From assembly GCA_949775045.1 (NCBI GenBank), contig OX459099.1, forward strand, positions 20,651,644 to 20,715,643: a stretch of DNA of 64,000 bases, in the 5' to 3' direction. Made by a program: the position numbers and the translations under genes. How positions within the stretch are numbered: the stretch's first letter is position 1; each line of letters starts with the position of its first letter. This DNA comes from Metridium senile. Its lineage: Eukaryota; Cnidaria; Anthozoa; Actiniaria; Metridiidae. Shown one piece after another: positions 37,354 through 48,760 of this stretch. Below the pieces are notes generated by a model. That model had not been told where the DNA came from and did no database searches. It saw only the letters and a list, made by a program, of their open reading frames with translations.

Positions 37354-37946
37354 ATTATATAAAGCAATTTCGTACAACTGAAATCCCACCCGTTTATAAC
37401 CAATACAAAAACAATATCTATTTTTAGAACCAACAAGCTGTGACGTCAGAGGAGCTACTTTTGAACTGTAATGAAATGTAATATAAGAACTATCGACATG
37501 TTTTCGCGAACGTTGTCCAAAAAGAATTAGACAATAGTGAGTAGTATTAGTTAAAATTACCAGCAAAATGATGTATTTTAAAAAAGCTACTAGAAATCAC
37601 GCATTCTGTTTGGTTGAGGAGCGTGCTTTATGAGAGCACACAGCACGCGCGTTTGCATGTTGATCAATTTTTATTTTATAAAAGAAATAGAAAACTTGCT
37701 TTCTTTGCTGTATGTAGTTATAAAGCACTTGGGGTTTGTCAGAACATTCGAGGGTTGAGAAGCACTCTGCCAACCCCGCGTGATTTATATAACTGCACAC
37801 AGCAGGCGTTTTCGTTATTATCACCAACCAGTTACCACTCTAGTCGTCGTCATCTTACTCATCCAACATATAAACAAGAAAATGATATAAAATACAATAG
37901 AAAAAACATACAAAACAAATAAAATAAAACGGTATTTCATTCCACT
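37354..37946. other. Stretch without a supported gene
   Basis: Contains a GC-richer patch (37610-37800) with several GCACAC/GCAGG repeats and partly inverted GCACGC motifs. It may be an old element. No recognisable protein motif in the roughly 100-codon frame at 37614-37922. Confidence 0.45.
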
Positions 37947-37948
37947 CT

Positions 37949-37988
37949 TTTACTCCGACGAAGGGCTAAAGCTCGAAACGTCAGTAAA
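37949..37988 (+). ncRNA. Hammerhead ribozyme-like motif preceding satellite locus 3
   Basis: Stem I TTTACT (37949-37954) pairs with AGTAAA (37983-37988). Core CCGACGA (37955-37961; consensus CUGANGA with U changed to C). Stem II GGGC/GCTC (37963-37966, 37971-37974) with a TAAA loop. GAAA (37975-37978), then CGTC. The self-complementary ACGT again leaves stem III to be formed between two copies. Confidence 0.55.
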
Positions 37989-37999
37989 GTTAAGTCAAC

Positions 38000-38180
38000 A
38001 TTTTTTACGGTGTTACAAATTTCATTCTATTACCTATCGTTTATATCAAACACCGACGCAGCCTTTACTAGTTTACTCACTAGTTTCTATTTCTATTTTT
38101 TACGGTGTTACAAATTTCATTCTATTACCTATCGTTTATATCAAACACCAACGCAGCCTATACTAGTTTACTCTCTAGCT
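38000..38180 (+). repeat. 95-bp satellite, locus 3 (two units)
   Basis: Two units beginning TTTTTTACGGTGTTACAAAT directly follow the hammerhead-like motif at 37949-37988. Confidence 0.92.
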
Positions 38181-38810
38181 GCCAATCATTATTTCATTCG
38201 ATACGTTCAGTTCAGTATACTAAAAAGAATATACTAAAATCGTTTGTCACGTAACGGAATCTATCAAAACCTACTTCCCCCGCATGGCGCCGCTCATTTC
38301 ATCAATCAGGTTAAATAGATTCAATGGTTGTGACAGCAATCGTGATCTAGCTGTGCGTGGGTGTTCCAAAAGGTTCTATTCTCGGCCCACTGTCAAACCT
38401 TTTAAGTTCTAAAATATTATTTGGCTTAAATTGATGCGGATGTTACAAGCACAGGTGAGGTAAGGCCCTAAATAACTTCGTTTTTGATCGCATTTTTTTC
38501 ATTTAGAATATCTTTCGCTTGATAGCTAGGCTTTCATACTTCCAGTCAAAATATCAATTTCAAGTAGTAGTGTATACAGTATCTATTGAATATTTGATTG
38601 AATTCCCGCCTGGAGAAATCTAAATCTTCTTTCGACTTATTATTTTCACCTGTATTAACTGTTTTAAGTTATAAATGAAGACCTAATTTACTTTGTAAGG
38701 AATAAATTAAATAACAAGTTACACGGCTCCTAAAGTTATTTTGATTTCTGTGTAATTTTATTTTTAAACTTGAAGTCTGCGAGTGATAATAATAAGCAAT
38801 TAAAAACTTG
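38181..38810. other. Stretch without a supported gene
   Basis: Unique-looking AT-rich sequence. No repeats or coding signals recognised. Confidence 0.5.
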
Positions 38811-39250
38811 TTATTTTTATGATTATCACCATATTAGTATTGGTGAAGTTATGTTATTGTTCAGTGTCAATTATCAACATCATTATGATTTTTTTTTATT
38901 ACTATCCGATTATTATTATTATCATTGAGATTGATATATCTGTGCCAGAAAAAAAAACTCTTCTCTTTACAGACGACTATTTTCATATTAGTATTGGTGA
39001 ATTTGTTATTGTTCAGTGTCAATTATCAACATCATTATGATTTTTTTTATTACTATCCGATTATTATTATCATTGAGATTGATATATCTGTGCCAGAAAA
39101 AAAACCTCTTCTCTTTACAGACGAATATTTTCATATTAGTATTGGTGAATTTGTTATTGTTATCAATTATTATCATCATTGTGTTTTTTTATATTACTAT
39201 CCGATTATTATTATCATTGTTATTGATATATCTGTGCCAGAAAAAGGCTC
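38811..39250. repeat. Tandem repeat, three copies of a ~147-bp unit
   Basis: Units carry CATATTAGTATTGGTGAA, TATCAACATCATTATGATTT and ATTGATATATCTGTGCCAGA, followed by CTCTTCTCTTTACAGACGA. Confidence 0.9.
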
Positions 39251-39509
39251 TTTAATAAACGAAAAATTTCGTTAGTTTTAGCGCCACTTTTCCGTTGCTT
39301 ATTTTATTCATGATTACAGATACGTCCTTCGCGATAATTCAATTTCGTTTAATTGTTGCTTACTATTATTTGCTCCTGTTTTTATTTATAACAAATGTCT
39401 TCAGTGGGCCTCTAACTGAGTTATATAATTGCTTTCTTCTGCCTCGATTTTTTGTCGGTTTCTTTTTTGTCTTATTTGTATATATCCTCTACCAACTATA
39501 AAAACCCTT

Positions 39510-39850
39510 ATTTTTGTTTGTTTTGTTTGTTTTTTCATTTTTTTCATTGTTTGTTGTGCTCGTTTGTTTGTTTGTTTTGTTTGTTTGTTTGTTAAGTGTC
39601 TGTTTTTTTTTTTGGTGGTCTGTTAAGTGTCTGTTTTGTTTGTTTGTTTGTTTGTTTGTTTGTTAAGTGCATCTGTTTATTTGTTTGTTTGTCTGTTTGT
39701 TAAGTGCATCTGTTTGTTTGTTTGTCTGTTAAGTGTCTGTTTGTTTTGTTTTGTTTGTTTGTTTGTTATAAGTGCATCTGTTTGTTTGTTTGTTTGTTAA
39801 TTGTCTGTTTGCTTTGTTTGTTCGTTTGTTTGTTCGTTCGTTCATTTTTT
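39510..39850. repeat. (TTTG)n-rich region with TTAAGTG spacers
   Basis: GTTTGTTTGTTT runs separated every 40-60 bp by TTAAGTGTCTG or TTAAGTGCATCTG, giving a degenerate higher-order pattern. Confidence 0.9.
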
Positions 39851-40640
39851 GTTTATTTGTTTGTTGACTGCCGGGTTTGTTTTTATATTCTTTTAACTCA
39901 TAACACTATCCTATCTCTACCAAAGGCAATCAAATAAAATGTGTTAACAACCGTTAACAATGAAGGCCTATACTAGTTCAAACGTTGCATCTCGCGTGTG
40001 CTGAATCTAATACAAATGATTTCAAACAATAGGTTTTGTTCGTTTTTATTATATATCGACACAGTGTAAAATACGACGTTTGAACTAGGCCTAAGCTTAC
40101 TGACGTTTCGAGTCTTCGTCTGCCAGAGTGAGTCACAAGTTACTAATCTTGGAATTGAATGTTGAAATATAACGTTATTTTCGCATCGATCAAAACACAT
40201 TCGTTTCTCGACTGTTCTCTGGCTGTTCTCAAGTGTCGGGAGTATTAAAGTAACACTCACACAATGCTCTCCACAAGGGAGCGAAAAAAAACATCGAAAT
40301 AAGACTTATGTATACTTAGACAGTGATTTATTAAACATGTTAAGTTGAGCTCAATCATGCACTACAACCAAGTAGTATTTATAAGATTTACAAATATTAA
40401 TACCTTAACTATACAAGGGCTTTCAAACAATGGAATTTACACCAAATTTTCTTCGTTCTGTTCTGTTATAGAATTCAAACGTTAATTGAATATATATCAA
40501 AAAACAGTAAAAGTCAAATGATTTTCCGGTCAAAAATATCATAATTCAAGCAGTCTGTGTTATTATTCATCGAGTTTGCGCGATATTTTGGTGCACATTT
40601 CTACACAATAAACCCACCATATTTCTTTCTAGCATTTAAA
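39851..40640. other. Stretch with a decayed hammerhead-like fragment
   Basis: At 40095-40131 the minus strand reads GGCAGACGAAGACTCGAAACG then TCAGTAAGC, a shortened relative of the motif at 37949-37988. No gene is supported. Confidence 0.5.
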
Positions 40641-41330
40641 TGTTCAGATATACAATAATTGAATCTCCAAAATGTCAACAGATATTCCTAGAACATATAA
40701 CAATAACTTTGTAATTTAAACAATTGAAATTGCGTTATTTTCGTAATCATTTTCTACCGAATAAATCAACCATGTTTCTTTCTAGCATTTAAATGCTCCG
40801 ATAAACAATCATTTCATTTTACAAAAATGTCAACAGATGTTTCTTAAGATATACATAATAACCGCGTAATTTTAACCATCAAAATTGCGATATTTTGGTT
40901 GAAGGATTCCTAATTAATCCAGAAAATATACGAATTTTATTTCAATTTCATTCCCAAGTTCAGGCTGTAATTGAAGTCCCAAAATGTCAACAGATTTTTC
41001 TTAAAATATATATAAGGATAGCCGCGTAATTTTAGCAATCTAATTTGCGATATTTTGGTGCCAATTTTCCGGAACTTTGACGATATTTATATCACAATTA
41101 ATTCCAAGTTCAGATTGTAATTGAAGTTCCAAAATGTCAACAGATTTTTCTTAAAATATATAATAATAGCCACATAATTTTAGCAATCTAATTTGCGATA
41201 TTTTGGTACCAATTTTCCGGAGAATTTGCGATATTTATATCACAATCATTTCCAAGTTCAGATTGTAATTGAATTTCCAGAGAGTGAATTGTATATTTTG
41301 GTACCAATTTGTCGCTGAAACGAACACAAT
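40640..41330. repeat. Degenerate tandem repeat, ~145-bp units
   Basis: AAAATGTCAACAGATTTTTC, TTGCGATATTTTGGT and TTCCAAGTTCAGATTGTAAT recur about five times with growing divergence towards both ends. Confidence 0.8.
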
Positions 41331-43475
41331 TACGCTAAGACAATCGTATTTGCGATATTTGGCTCCAAATATTTTGCTTTCTCAATAAAATGTACGACAT
41401 AGTTATATTATTACGAACAGCTTTCATAGTTAGATGATAATCGAATTTACAAAAAAAAAAAACACATCTAAAAATACAGATATTTGAAATCTAACAATTG
41501 TACATTTTTTGTACATTTCGCTATTATCCCCGAGTGGTATTCATCCCAATTATCACGGAGCATCGATTTTGTTGACTTCCTGAGATTTCTTTCGTGTTCT
41601 GATCAACGATATGACTTCACTTTACATCCATGTTAATGAAATATTGTTTTTAGATCCTTTGATGTGGGAAAATACGTTAAAATTAATTAAGGTTTGAATT
41701 CAGAATCGTTTTCTATGCATAACTATGAGACCACATCGTGTTCTCCGTTTCTCAATATTTCTTTTGACGAATTAAATTCAAAACCTAATTCACACATGTA
41801 GACTTGAAAAAAACACTTTCTACATTTCAATATTGTGTATGTTTCTCCCCTTAAAAAAATACGATTCTATTTCAGTGCCTAGATCACGTGACTTTATATT
41901 TTAATTCCATAACATCGACAAGCATCCGGTAGGAATTTGCATGTTGTACGCAAACAGCGCGCCAACAAGATCGCCACTGATAATATTTCTGTTTATGACG
42001 AATTAAATCACAGTTGATATTGAACGTGGAGTTTTTTTTTTCAATAGCGAATCTCAACCAAGAGAGTTTGTAGTACGGTGAATGAATAGGCCAAGATTTA
42101 ATCGAAAGAAAGAAGAGGTGTTAGCAATTGTCACCTACCAAAAAACCCCTTAGGACTTCTATTGTTGAACCTCACGAAGACACCAGCGATCTGCAGCGAA
42201 TAGAAAACGTTCAAAACGCGTTTTAAAGTGCGAAATATCACGATGTTGTGACACGTAGCTTTTGAAACTGAATTCTCAAGTTTTGAGTTTTATTTAATTA
42301 ATATTTTAAGCGTTTTGTATGACACATAACAAATGAGTCGACATGGAATATAATAAACGGCGCAGTGGTTCTGTCATTTTAATCTGTTTATAAGGAGTGA
42401 ATGACCTTACTTGTGAATAAAACATTGAAGTGTGGGTGCTGATATTTTGGGTAATAAAACAAATGGAATATAACCGCTCCAATTGTACCTGCTTCGGCAA
42501 TTTGAAAATAAATATTTAAACAAAAAAAGATGGTTTTATGTCGACCGTGACTTGTCAAAAATTAACGACGTGCAAAGGATTTGATCAGATTAAGAATGTA
42601 TACTGTTCTCGTTTGTGTATAGATTCAGGCTCATATCCTCACTCTCGCGGCTTCCGTAGTAATCTGGGTTTCGTTCCAAATGGAATGATTTAATTTGTGC
42701 GTTAGTTTATTAATGCGTAAGGTTAAACTTTGAATACATGTATATAGAGAATCCTTAATTAAATCTCGAGCCTAGACATACATAGCAAAGACAAGTGTTG
42801 TTGGAACAATACTATCAATATATTCCTCTTATGTTGTTGGGCGATAATTTCAGCGATAAAACAGAGGTGGGCTTCGTATACATCACACTGTCACGCTGTC
42901 AAAACAAAACACTAAAGTTATCGTCCGGCATAGTTGGAGCGTTTTAGGAGTCTGGCTGACCGAAGAGCTATTTCTACGCGAAAAAAACCCTGGCTCTTGA
43001 ACGTAGCGTTGAGAGGAAATACCTACTAGCCTGATTACTTAGTAAGTGAATGTTTCGAACCGTGTAGCTCTCGACAGCTGGGCACAGTTCTAAGGATCAG
43101 ATCCACTAATATGATAATTATACTGGCTATTTGTTTGGGTTTCAAATGCAAATGTTAACAACGATTGTGTCAGTTCAGTTGCTCAGTTAGGAGCACATAC
43201 AACAACCTTTAACTAAAGCTGGTGGTCGTTTTGGACTTTCGAAGTGTTTGTCTGCAGTCGATAGCGACATATTTGAGTGTATTTACCTGAGCAGTATTCC
43301 GGTAATTATTAAAGCTGCCTTTACATTGTTTTAACTAGCGGCGAAAAAGCAAATTCGCCGCCAGACTCTTGTTCCATGTTTGTCGTACTTGTAGTGTTTG
43401 TGATGCACTTGTTTAGTGTAAATATATTGTTTGTTTTTCCAGGGATTTTACTAATGTTTTTCGCTTCTGTTTCAG
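41331..43475. other. Upstream region of the class C GPCR gene
   Basis: No coding region seen. Two acceptor-like sites, GTTTGTTTTTCCAG (ending 43442) and CGCTTCTGTTTCAG (ending 43475), suggest a 5' UTR intron whose first exon lies somewhere upstream. No TATA box was identified with confidence. Confidence 0.5.
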
Positions 43476-43574
43476 GCGTGAGTTGATTGATTTAAGAAGG
43501 AATCGTTTATTCCGGTCTAGTGGTTCTTGGCAGAACTCAGAGTCGACTTTCTGACTGACTGACCACGAAGAATC
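43443..43574 (+). promoter_or_regulatory. Putative 5' UTR exon segment with alternative 3' splice sites
   Basis: Two AG sites with pyrimidine tracts end at 43442 and 43475. Either could begin the exon that carries the receptor start codon. No upstream ATG lies in frame without a stop. Inference from splice-site shape only. Confidence 0.4.
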
Positions 43575-46208
43575 ATGGGTGCTAGAGAACTTACAGAGTC
43601 TGTTGGCTTCGCGGTTACACTGACTGTCATCATGCTAAGCACTTTCCATCAAGTCGTTGAAGGAACGCTAGAAAACCTCAAAACGGCGGGCGACATTAAA
43701 GTAGGGGCTGTGCAAAAGCTCTGTGTAGCCACAGAAAATTCCTCGTGTGCTGATATCAATATCGATGCATTGTTAAGGGTAGAGGCAATTCTTTACGCTG
43801 TAAAAGAAGCTAACGAACGAGCCATGGAAAATGGATTGAATATATCCGTAGGGTACGACATTTGGGACTCCACGGAAAAAGGAGCGTATAAATCAATGTG
43901 GGGTTTAATCGACTCGTCAGAGAAAACTCGTTCTCCTATTGTTGTTGTTGGTAGTTTACCACCTGACGGTGCAAAAAAAGACAACAGTTTATTGTTGCTG
44001 CTCAGTCGAAGGATAACTCACATCAGCTGTGATTCATCATCAGTGAAACCAGCCAGCAATATGGCACAAATTTCGGAGAGAGTATTCCATGTGCAGCCAA
44101 CCGATAGAACAAACATACAAGCCATTTTGAGTGTTATCGCTAGACACAAATGGACGTACGTAGGAGTAGTTGTGGATGAAGGAGCCGAAAATTTATTGTC
44201 GGTATTGAAAAAGGAAGCACGTTTTCAAAACGTTTGCATCGGGACATCCTTTAGCGTCCCGAAAGACGCTAACGAACAACAAGTCTCCAAAGTTGTCAAA
44301 ACACTGAACTCTCAGAAAAACTTCTCTGTTATCGTTGCTTTGACTTCAAGTCGTTTAACAAGAATGATCTTAAAGGAAGCGTCCAAGCAGCGGGTCCACA
44401 AACTGACATGGGTAACTGGTCGGCGTTCCTGGCCAACTACTAAACCAATTCCCCTGCCAAACTCGGCAGCTCAGGGCATGTTTAGTATAATGCCACGTCG
44501 TACTACAACTGGATTCGTTAATCATTTGCGTGGCTTGTCTTCTGGAAACAAAAAGATTGAGAACGTCTGGCTTCGTCAAGCTGCTGCGAAAGAAGGGGCT
44601 CCAGTCAATGGTACACCGGCCTGTAATTACGACGCGGATCCCATGTGTGGCATGGACCAGGCAAAGCTTAAAAAGGTCGTAGATGAGATGATTGAGATGG
44701 CTGGTGATGCTGGTTGTACTATCGACGCAGTAGTCACTGTTGCACGTGCGTTAGAAGGCAAACAACGTTGCGCCGATACCTCTGACTGCAATGTGGACAC
44801 TAAAGCCTTCATCGACTTTGTGCAGCAGGTGGACTTCACCAACTCATTGACTGGCAGTAAAATCAGTTTTACGACAGGGCACACTTTGAACTACACTCGC
44901 TTTCATGTGTACAACTATCAACAAAACTACAGCAGAATCATTCATGATCAAACTAACCTCAAAGCTGTGGATGTTGGAACGTACACCACCACATCATCCA
45001 AGGGCACGCCAGAGTTGAAGATATCCGAGAGCAGGATTGAGTGGCATGGAGGAGGTAACAGCGCACCAGTGTCTCGCTGCCACAAAGTTTGTCGTCCAAG
45101 TTATTACAGACACTTGAAAGAAAATCGTGCTGACGCGGGATGTTGTTGGGAGTGTAGAAAATGTCCCAAAGGAGAATACTCCGACGAGAACGACTTGTTA
45201 TTGTGCAAAAAGTGTCCTAAAACTCATCGCGCTAGTGTGGATCAAACGACATGCATAAGGTTTTACGAAGACTACGTGCATTATAGTCACGGAGGCAGTG
45301 TATTGATCTTGTTTCTCATGGTTCTTGGTTTGTGTTTTAGTATTTGCGTTGCTGTGGTATTATTCAGGAACTCTGAGACACCTATCGTGCGTAATGCGAA
45401 GAGTGCGGTCCTCTGCCTACTGCCTTTCATTATATTGTTGTTCCTTCTTCCTATCCCTCTTCTTGGACGTCCCACCGAGGCTTCCTGTGAAGGTTACCGA
45501 GTCTTCTACCTGATCGCGTTAGGCATACCATTAAGCGTTCTTATTGCCAAGTCACATTACTTTGATAATCGATGCAAGGATAAAAGGGAGAATGGCGACG
45601 CTTGCTGCACTCCTCGTCTTAGCATCGCTTGTTTTATTATATTGCTGCACGTGCTACTTGCAGTGGTTCTAGGGCTTACTATTCCAGCCAAAGTGAACCA
45701 ACTGCCAACTGATGATCCTTATACTGTCTTCCTGGAATGTTCGTACCATTCTACCTGGGAGTTTGAAATAGTCGTGTTTTTCCATATGTTCCTTGCTGTT
45801 TTGGTGTCGGTGTTTTCGTTAAATGATGTCATTACCGAGGAGAATAACAATGAAGTCAGATGGATCTCCTTTGCGATGTTTAACTGGTACGCTATATCAT
45901 TCTTCTATGTGATCTTTACGTTCGGTGTTCACTACCATGCGAAGATAATCATGCTTGGTCTGATGTGTATTCTACACACTGTAAACCTCTTTGTTCTGCT
46001 GTACCTTCCAAAATGGTTTATAGCCGTGTTTAGGCCGGAGAAAAATCGATCCGATGTTTCTCCGTGGACTGATTATATCAAAACTCAAGAAAAAGTTTCC
46101 GAAAGGCTGTCGGCTCCCGAAGGATCTCCGATAATGACCCGGAAACGAAAAGATAGCGACGATGAGACGGCCGAATCGAAAGGTTTGATTGCAGACACTG
46201 ATATTTAA
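43575..46208 (+). CDS. Class C G-protein-coupled receptor, mGluR/CaSR-like (877 aa, single exon)
   Basis: A plasma-membrane receptor with a large ligand-binding ectodomain. Residues 1-30 look like a signal peptide. About 40-490 form a venus-flytrap (ANF-receptor) domain; the segment HKWTYVGVVVDEG matches mGluR NWTYV...EG. Residues 502-560 hold nine cysteines in the order C..C..CC..C..C..C..C..C of the NCD3G linker. Seven hydrophobic segments run from about 576 to 815. Class C marks are ETPIVRNAKS after TM1, a Lys in LIAKSHYF at the TM3 end, Cys pairs ASCEG and LECSY for the loop disulfide, and LPKWFIAVFRPEKN after TM7 (mGluR PKxYxILFxPE). The tail is short and charged. In the hinge region GRRSW replaces the Asp-containing motif of glutamate receptors, so the ligand may not be glutamate. 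The ATG has G at +4 and follows an in-frame-free 5' UTR. The coding part has no introns, unlike vertebrate relatives. Confidence 0.95.
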   Translation: MGARELTESVGFAVTLTVIMLSTFHQVVEGTLENLKTAGDIKVGAVQKLCVATENSSCADINIDALLRVEAILYAVKEANERAMENGLNISVGYDIWDSTEKGAYKSMWGLIDSSEKTRSPIVVVGSLPPDGAKKDNSLLLLLSRRITHISCDSSSVKPASNMAQISERVFHVQPTDRTNIQAILSVIARHKWTYVGVVVDEGAENLLSVLKKEARFQNVCIGTSFSVPKDANEQQVSKVVKTLNSQKNFSVIVALTSSRLTRMILKEASKQRVHKLTWVTGRRSWPTTKPIPLPNSAAQGMFSIMPRRTTTGFVNHLRGLSSGNKKIENVWLRQAAAKEGAPVNGTPACNYDADPMCGMDQAKLKKVVDEMIEMAGDAGCTIDAVVTVARALEGKQRCADTSDCNVDTKAFIDFVQQVDFTNSLTGSKISFTTGHTLNYTRFHVYNYQQNYSRIIHDQTNLKAVDVGTYTTTSSKGTPELKISESRIEWHGGGNSAPVSRCHKVCRPSYYRHLKENRADAGCCWECRKCPKGEYSDENDLLLCKKCPKTHRASVDQTTCIRFYEDYVHYSHGGSVLILFLMVLGLCFSICVAVVLFRNSETPIVRNAKSAVLCLLPFIILLFLLPIPLLGRPTEASCEGYRVFYLIALGIPLSVLIAKSHYFDNRCKDKRENGDACCTPRLSIACFIILLHVLLAVVLGLTIPAKVNQLPTDDPYTVFLECSYHSTWEFEIVVFFHMFLAVLVSVFSLNDVITEENNNEVRWISFAMFNWYAISFFYVIFTFGVHYHAKIIMLGLMCILHTVNLFVLLYLPKWFIAVFRPEKNRSDVSPWTDYIKTQEKVSERLSAPEGSPIMTRKRKDSDDETAESKGLIADTDI

Positions 46209-46995
46209 GAGTTAATATATAACAATGATTATAAGAACATGCTTTTGAAAGATAACTAGCGTTTATAAGTTATGATGAAAGTAAAGCTACGTTTGATGTA
46301 GTATTTCTAGTGGGAACTATGAAGTAATGTATATTCCAAAGGGAAAAGGTTTTTGGTACAATATAAAAGTAGATAATTGTTTTACAAATTACAAGCGTCG
46401 CGCGTGCAACACGTGCGTCGCATTTGTGTGTAGCTGGTGAAATCTGATTGGCCAGTTTGCTGTCATGTGATTGAATTGTCGAATTGGTATTGGTCAATTG
46501 ATTGACAGTTATACTTTACAATCACAAAAAGCGATAAACAAAAAAAAACTGTCACTTGACTAACTAGCAAACATTCTACCAATTGGCACGTGTTAAATTT
46601 CTAAATGTCACGTGACAAATTCACAAATGTCACATGACAAAAGCATGAATGTCACGTGACAAATTTACAATGGCAACGTGCAAATTCACAGTTTACTCGT
46701 GACAGTTTTCTTAAAGCTTATTGGTCAATCATTTGTCACGTGCTAAATACAGGCAGCTGATTGGTCGGTTGTTTTGCATATCAGTTGCTCTTGCAACGGG
46801 TATTTGTCACTGATTATTATCCTATCGAGTGATATCCACTAATCAAATAAGATACTCAAAGCGATAGGCGATATCGAACATAAATGCTTAATAGCTTCCA
46901 TTATAGGTACTCAAAATGACGTAATTAATACTGCCAATGAATTAAGTGTCTTGATTAAAGTAGCTTGTGATATTTAAAATACAAACTAACGCAAG
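46209..46995. other. 3' flank of the receptor gene with a CACGTG cluster
   Basis: Between about 46585 and 46745, four to five degenerate units of roughly 23 bp carry CACGTG or near matches (GTCACGTGACAAATT). These could be E-box-like sites or just a short repeat. AATATAAAAG near 46361 is a weak polyadenylation candidate. Confidence 0.5.
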
Positions 46996-47154
46996 TAAAG
47001 TGGAACCCCGTTAATCCGGTCACCGAAGGGACAGCAAAAACTGGCCGTATTAACGGGGTGGTCGCATTAAGCGAGTAAATTTTATAGAAAATGTTTGGGC
47101 ATGCATTTCGTCGGGCCCTAAAAAACTGGCCGCAATAACGGGGTGTTCACTGTA
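46996..47154. mobile_element. pogo/Tigger-like MITE (AACCCCGTTAATCCGG), copy 3, shortened
   Basis: Starts AAAGTGGAACCCCGTTAATC and ends GGGGTGTTCACTGTA. It lacks the last inner block of copies 1 and 2. Confidence 0.82.
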
Positions 47155-47252
47155 AGTTTGATTTTGATTTTATTGACGTTTCGACCAGTACTCTTGAAAA
47201 TGACGCTGGATGGCGTCGAAACGTCGATAAAATCAAAATCAAACTTACTTGA
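47150..47252. mobile_element. Inverted repeat AAGTTTGATTTTGATTTTAT
   Basis: AAGTTTGATTTTGATTTTAT then TGACGTTTCGA on the left is mirrored by TCGAAACGTCGATAAAATC and AAAATCAAACTT on the right. An inner GACGC/GCGTC stem follows TTGAAAAT. A fragment recurs at 52762-52797. Confidence 0.75.
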
Positions 47253-47454
47253 GTTAGTTTTTATTTTGAATGAATTAAGACTCTTACAATACATAAATAT
47301 AAATGATACTAGAACAAGGATAACAACTCTTGTTCTTTTTAGTTGGTTTCTGGTTAGTCCTATTGTTTATAATTTCAACTTGTAATAGGGTGCTGTCAAA
47401 TTGATAAAGCGAATACTGACAAAAAAATATTTCTCTGAATATATGGTATTTTTC

Positions 47455-47985
47455 TAAGAAAACCATTCTCCTTTCCAGCAATAATAGCTCAGATTAGTAC
47501 ACTTAGTTTCATTATAGGAAAACCACTCTAATCTGACTATTACACTCTAACTAGTACAATTTGTTTCATAGATTTATGAAAACCACTCTAATCTGAATAT
47601 TACACTCTAATAAGTAGCCTTAGTTTCACAGGTTAAAGAAAACCACTCTAATCTTACTATTACACTCTAACTAATAGAATCTGTTTCATAGATTTATGAA
47701 AACCACTCTAATCTGAATATTACACTCTAATAAATACACTTTATTTCACAGGTATAAAAACCACTCTAATCTGACTATTCACTCTAATAAATAGCCTTAG
47801 ACTCATAGGTTTATGAAAACATCTCTAATCTGACTATTACACTCTAACTAGCACAATTTATTTCATAGATTTATGAAAACCACTCTAATCTGAATATTAC
47901 ACTTTATTTAGTACAATTTGTATCAGAAACCACTCTAATTCGAGTAATACACTCCAATTAGTACAATTTGTGTCACGTGACAACA
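47455..47985. repeat. Tandem repeat, about eight copies of a ~60-bp unit
   Basis: AAAACCACTCTAATCTGA, ATTACACTCTAA and TTTCATAGATTTATG recur with a period near 60 bp. Confidence 0.92.
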
Positions 47986-48208
47986 GAAAGCCTTATTTGG
48001 CTTTGTAAATCATGCGATATGCCGCGATCTTTTGATAAATATTGTATATACACAAAACCGTGATATCATATCCGGATGGGTATTTTTTAGGATTTCTAAA
48101 ACGCTTATATTGACCTAAGATTCTATGGTAATATGTCTATACAGCAATGCATACCTTTCTAATACATGTCGGCAATATCAGAAAAAAGTCATTTTCATAA
48201 TGTGGTCA

Positions 48209-48533
48209 TACAGTTGAACCCATCATTACCGACCAAGAAAAAGAAAGATGTCCGGTTTAGCGAAGGTTTCCGGTTTATCGAGGTTTAATTTGGAAAATTT
48301 GTGACCCGACATTATTAGGGCTGTCCACAAGTTGCTCCTAAATGTCCAAAAAGTTGCTCATAATTTCCCAAATATTTGCTCAAAGGCTGCTCAAAAAGTT
48401 GGTCAAAAATCTACTGAAAAATTGCTCAAACGTTTCTCGAAAACATTTTTACGTTTGATATCAATTTGAATACATTATGTCCGGTTTAGAGAGAATGTGT
48501 TTTGAGTGGTCGGTATAGAGAGGTTTAACTATA
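48209..48533. mobile_element. pogo/Tigger-like element (TACAGTTGAACCC)
   Basis: The left end TACAGTTGAACCC and right end GAGGTTTAACTATA are partly inverted; GTCCGGTTTA and GGTCGGTATAGAGAGG recur. TTGCTCA/GTTGCTCAAA repeats fill the centre. Confidence 0.6.
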
Positions 48534-48534
48534 T

Positions 48535-48760
48535 TATTACCAGTACCCAGAATGCTTTACCGTACATGTCCAGATTTCAGCTCTTGATGATAGTAGAACA
48601 ATAGAATTATCATAACATCGTCATACTTGTACCAGAATGCTTTGCGTTTTTCTTTAAATTTGTAAAATACTACAGTTTACTATTCTAAAAATGCGTTATA
48701 AAAAACGGAATCATAAAGAAATTTCGCAACCGCCATGTTTCTACTGGTAGTAAAATGACA
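48535..48760. mobile_element. Family E-like element without array
   Basis: TTACCAGTACCCAGAATGCTTT at the left and CTACTGGTAGTAAAATG at the right resemble the ends of 13416-14550. A second TACCAGAATGCTTTGCG lies inside at about 48631. Confidence 0.6.

Noticed and set aside
40640..41330. CRISPR-like array
   Set aside because: Repeats are degenerate, units are about 145 bp with no short constant repeat and unique spacers, and the DNA is eukaryotic.
47150..47252. Another hammerhead ribozyme around GTCGAAACGTC
   Set aside because: Stem and GAAACGTC are present, but the 5' core reads CTTGAAAATGA, not CUGANGA; treated as an inverted repeat only.
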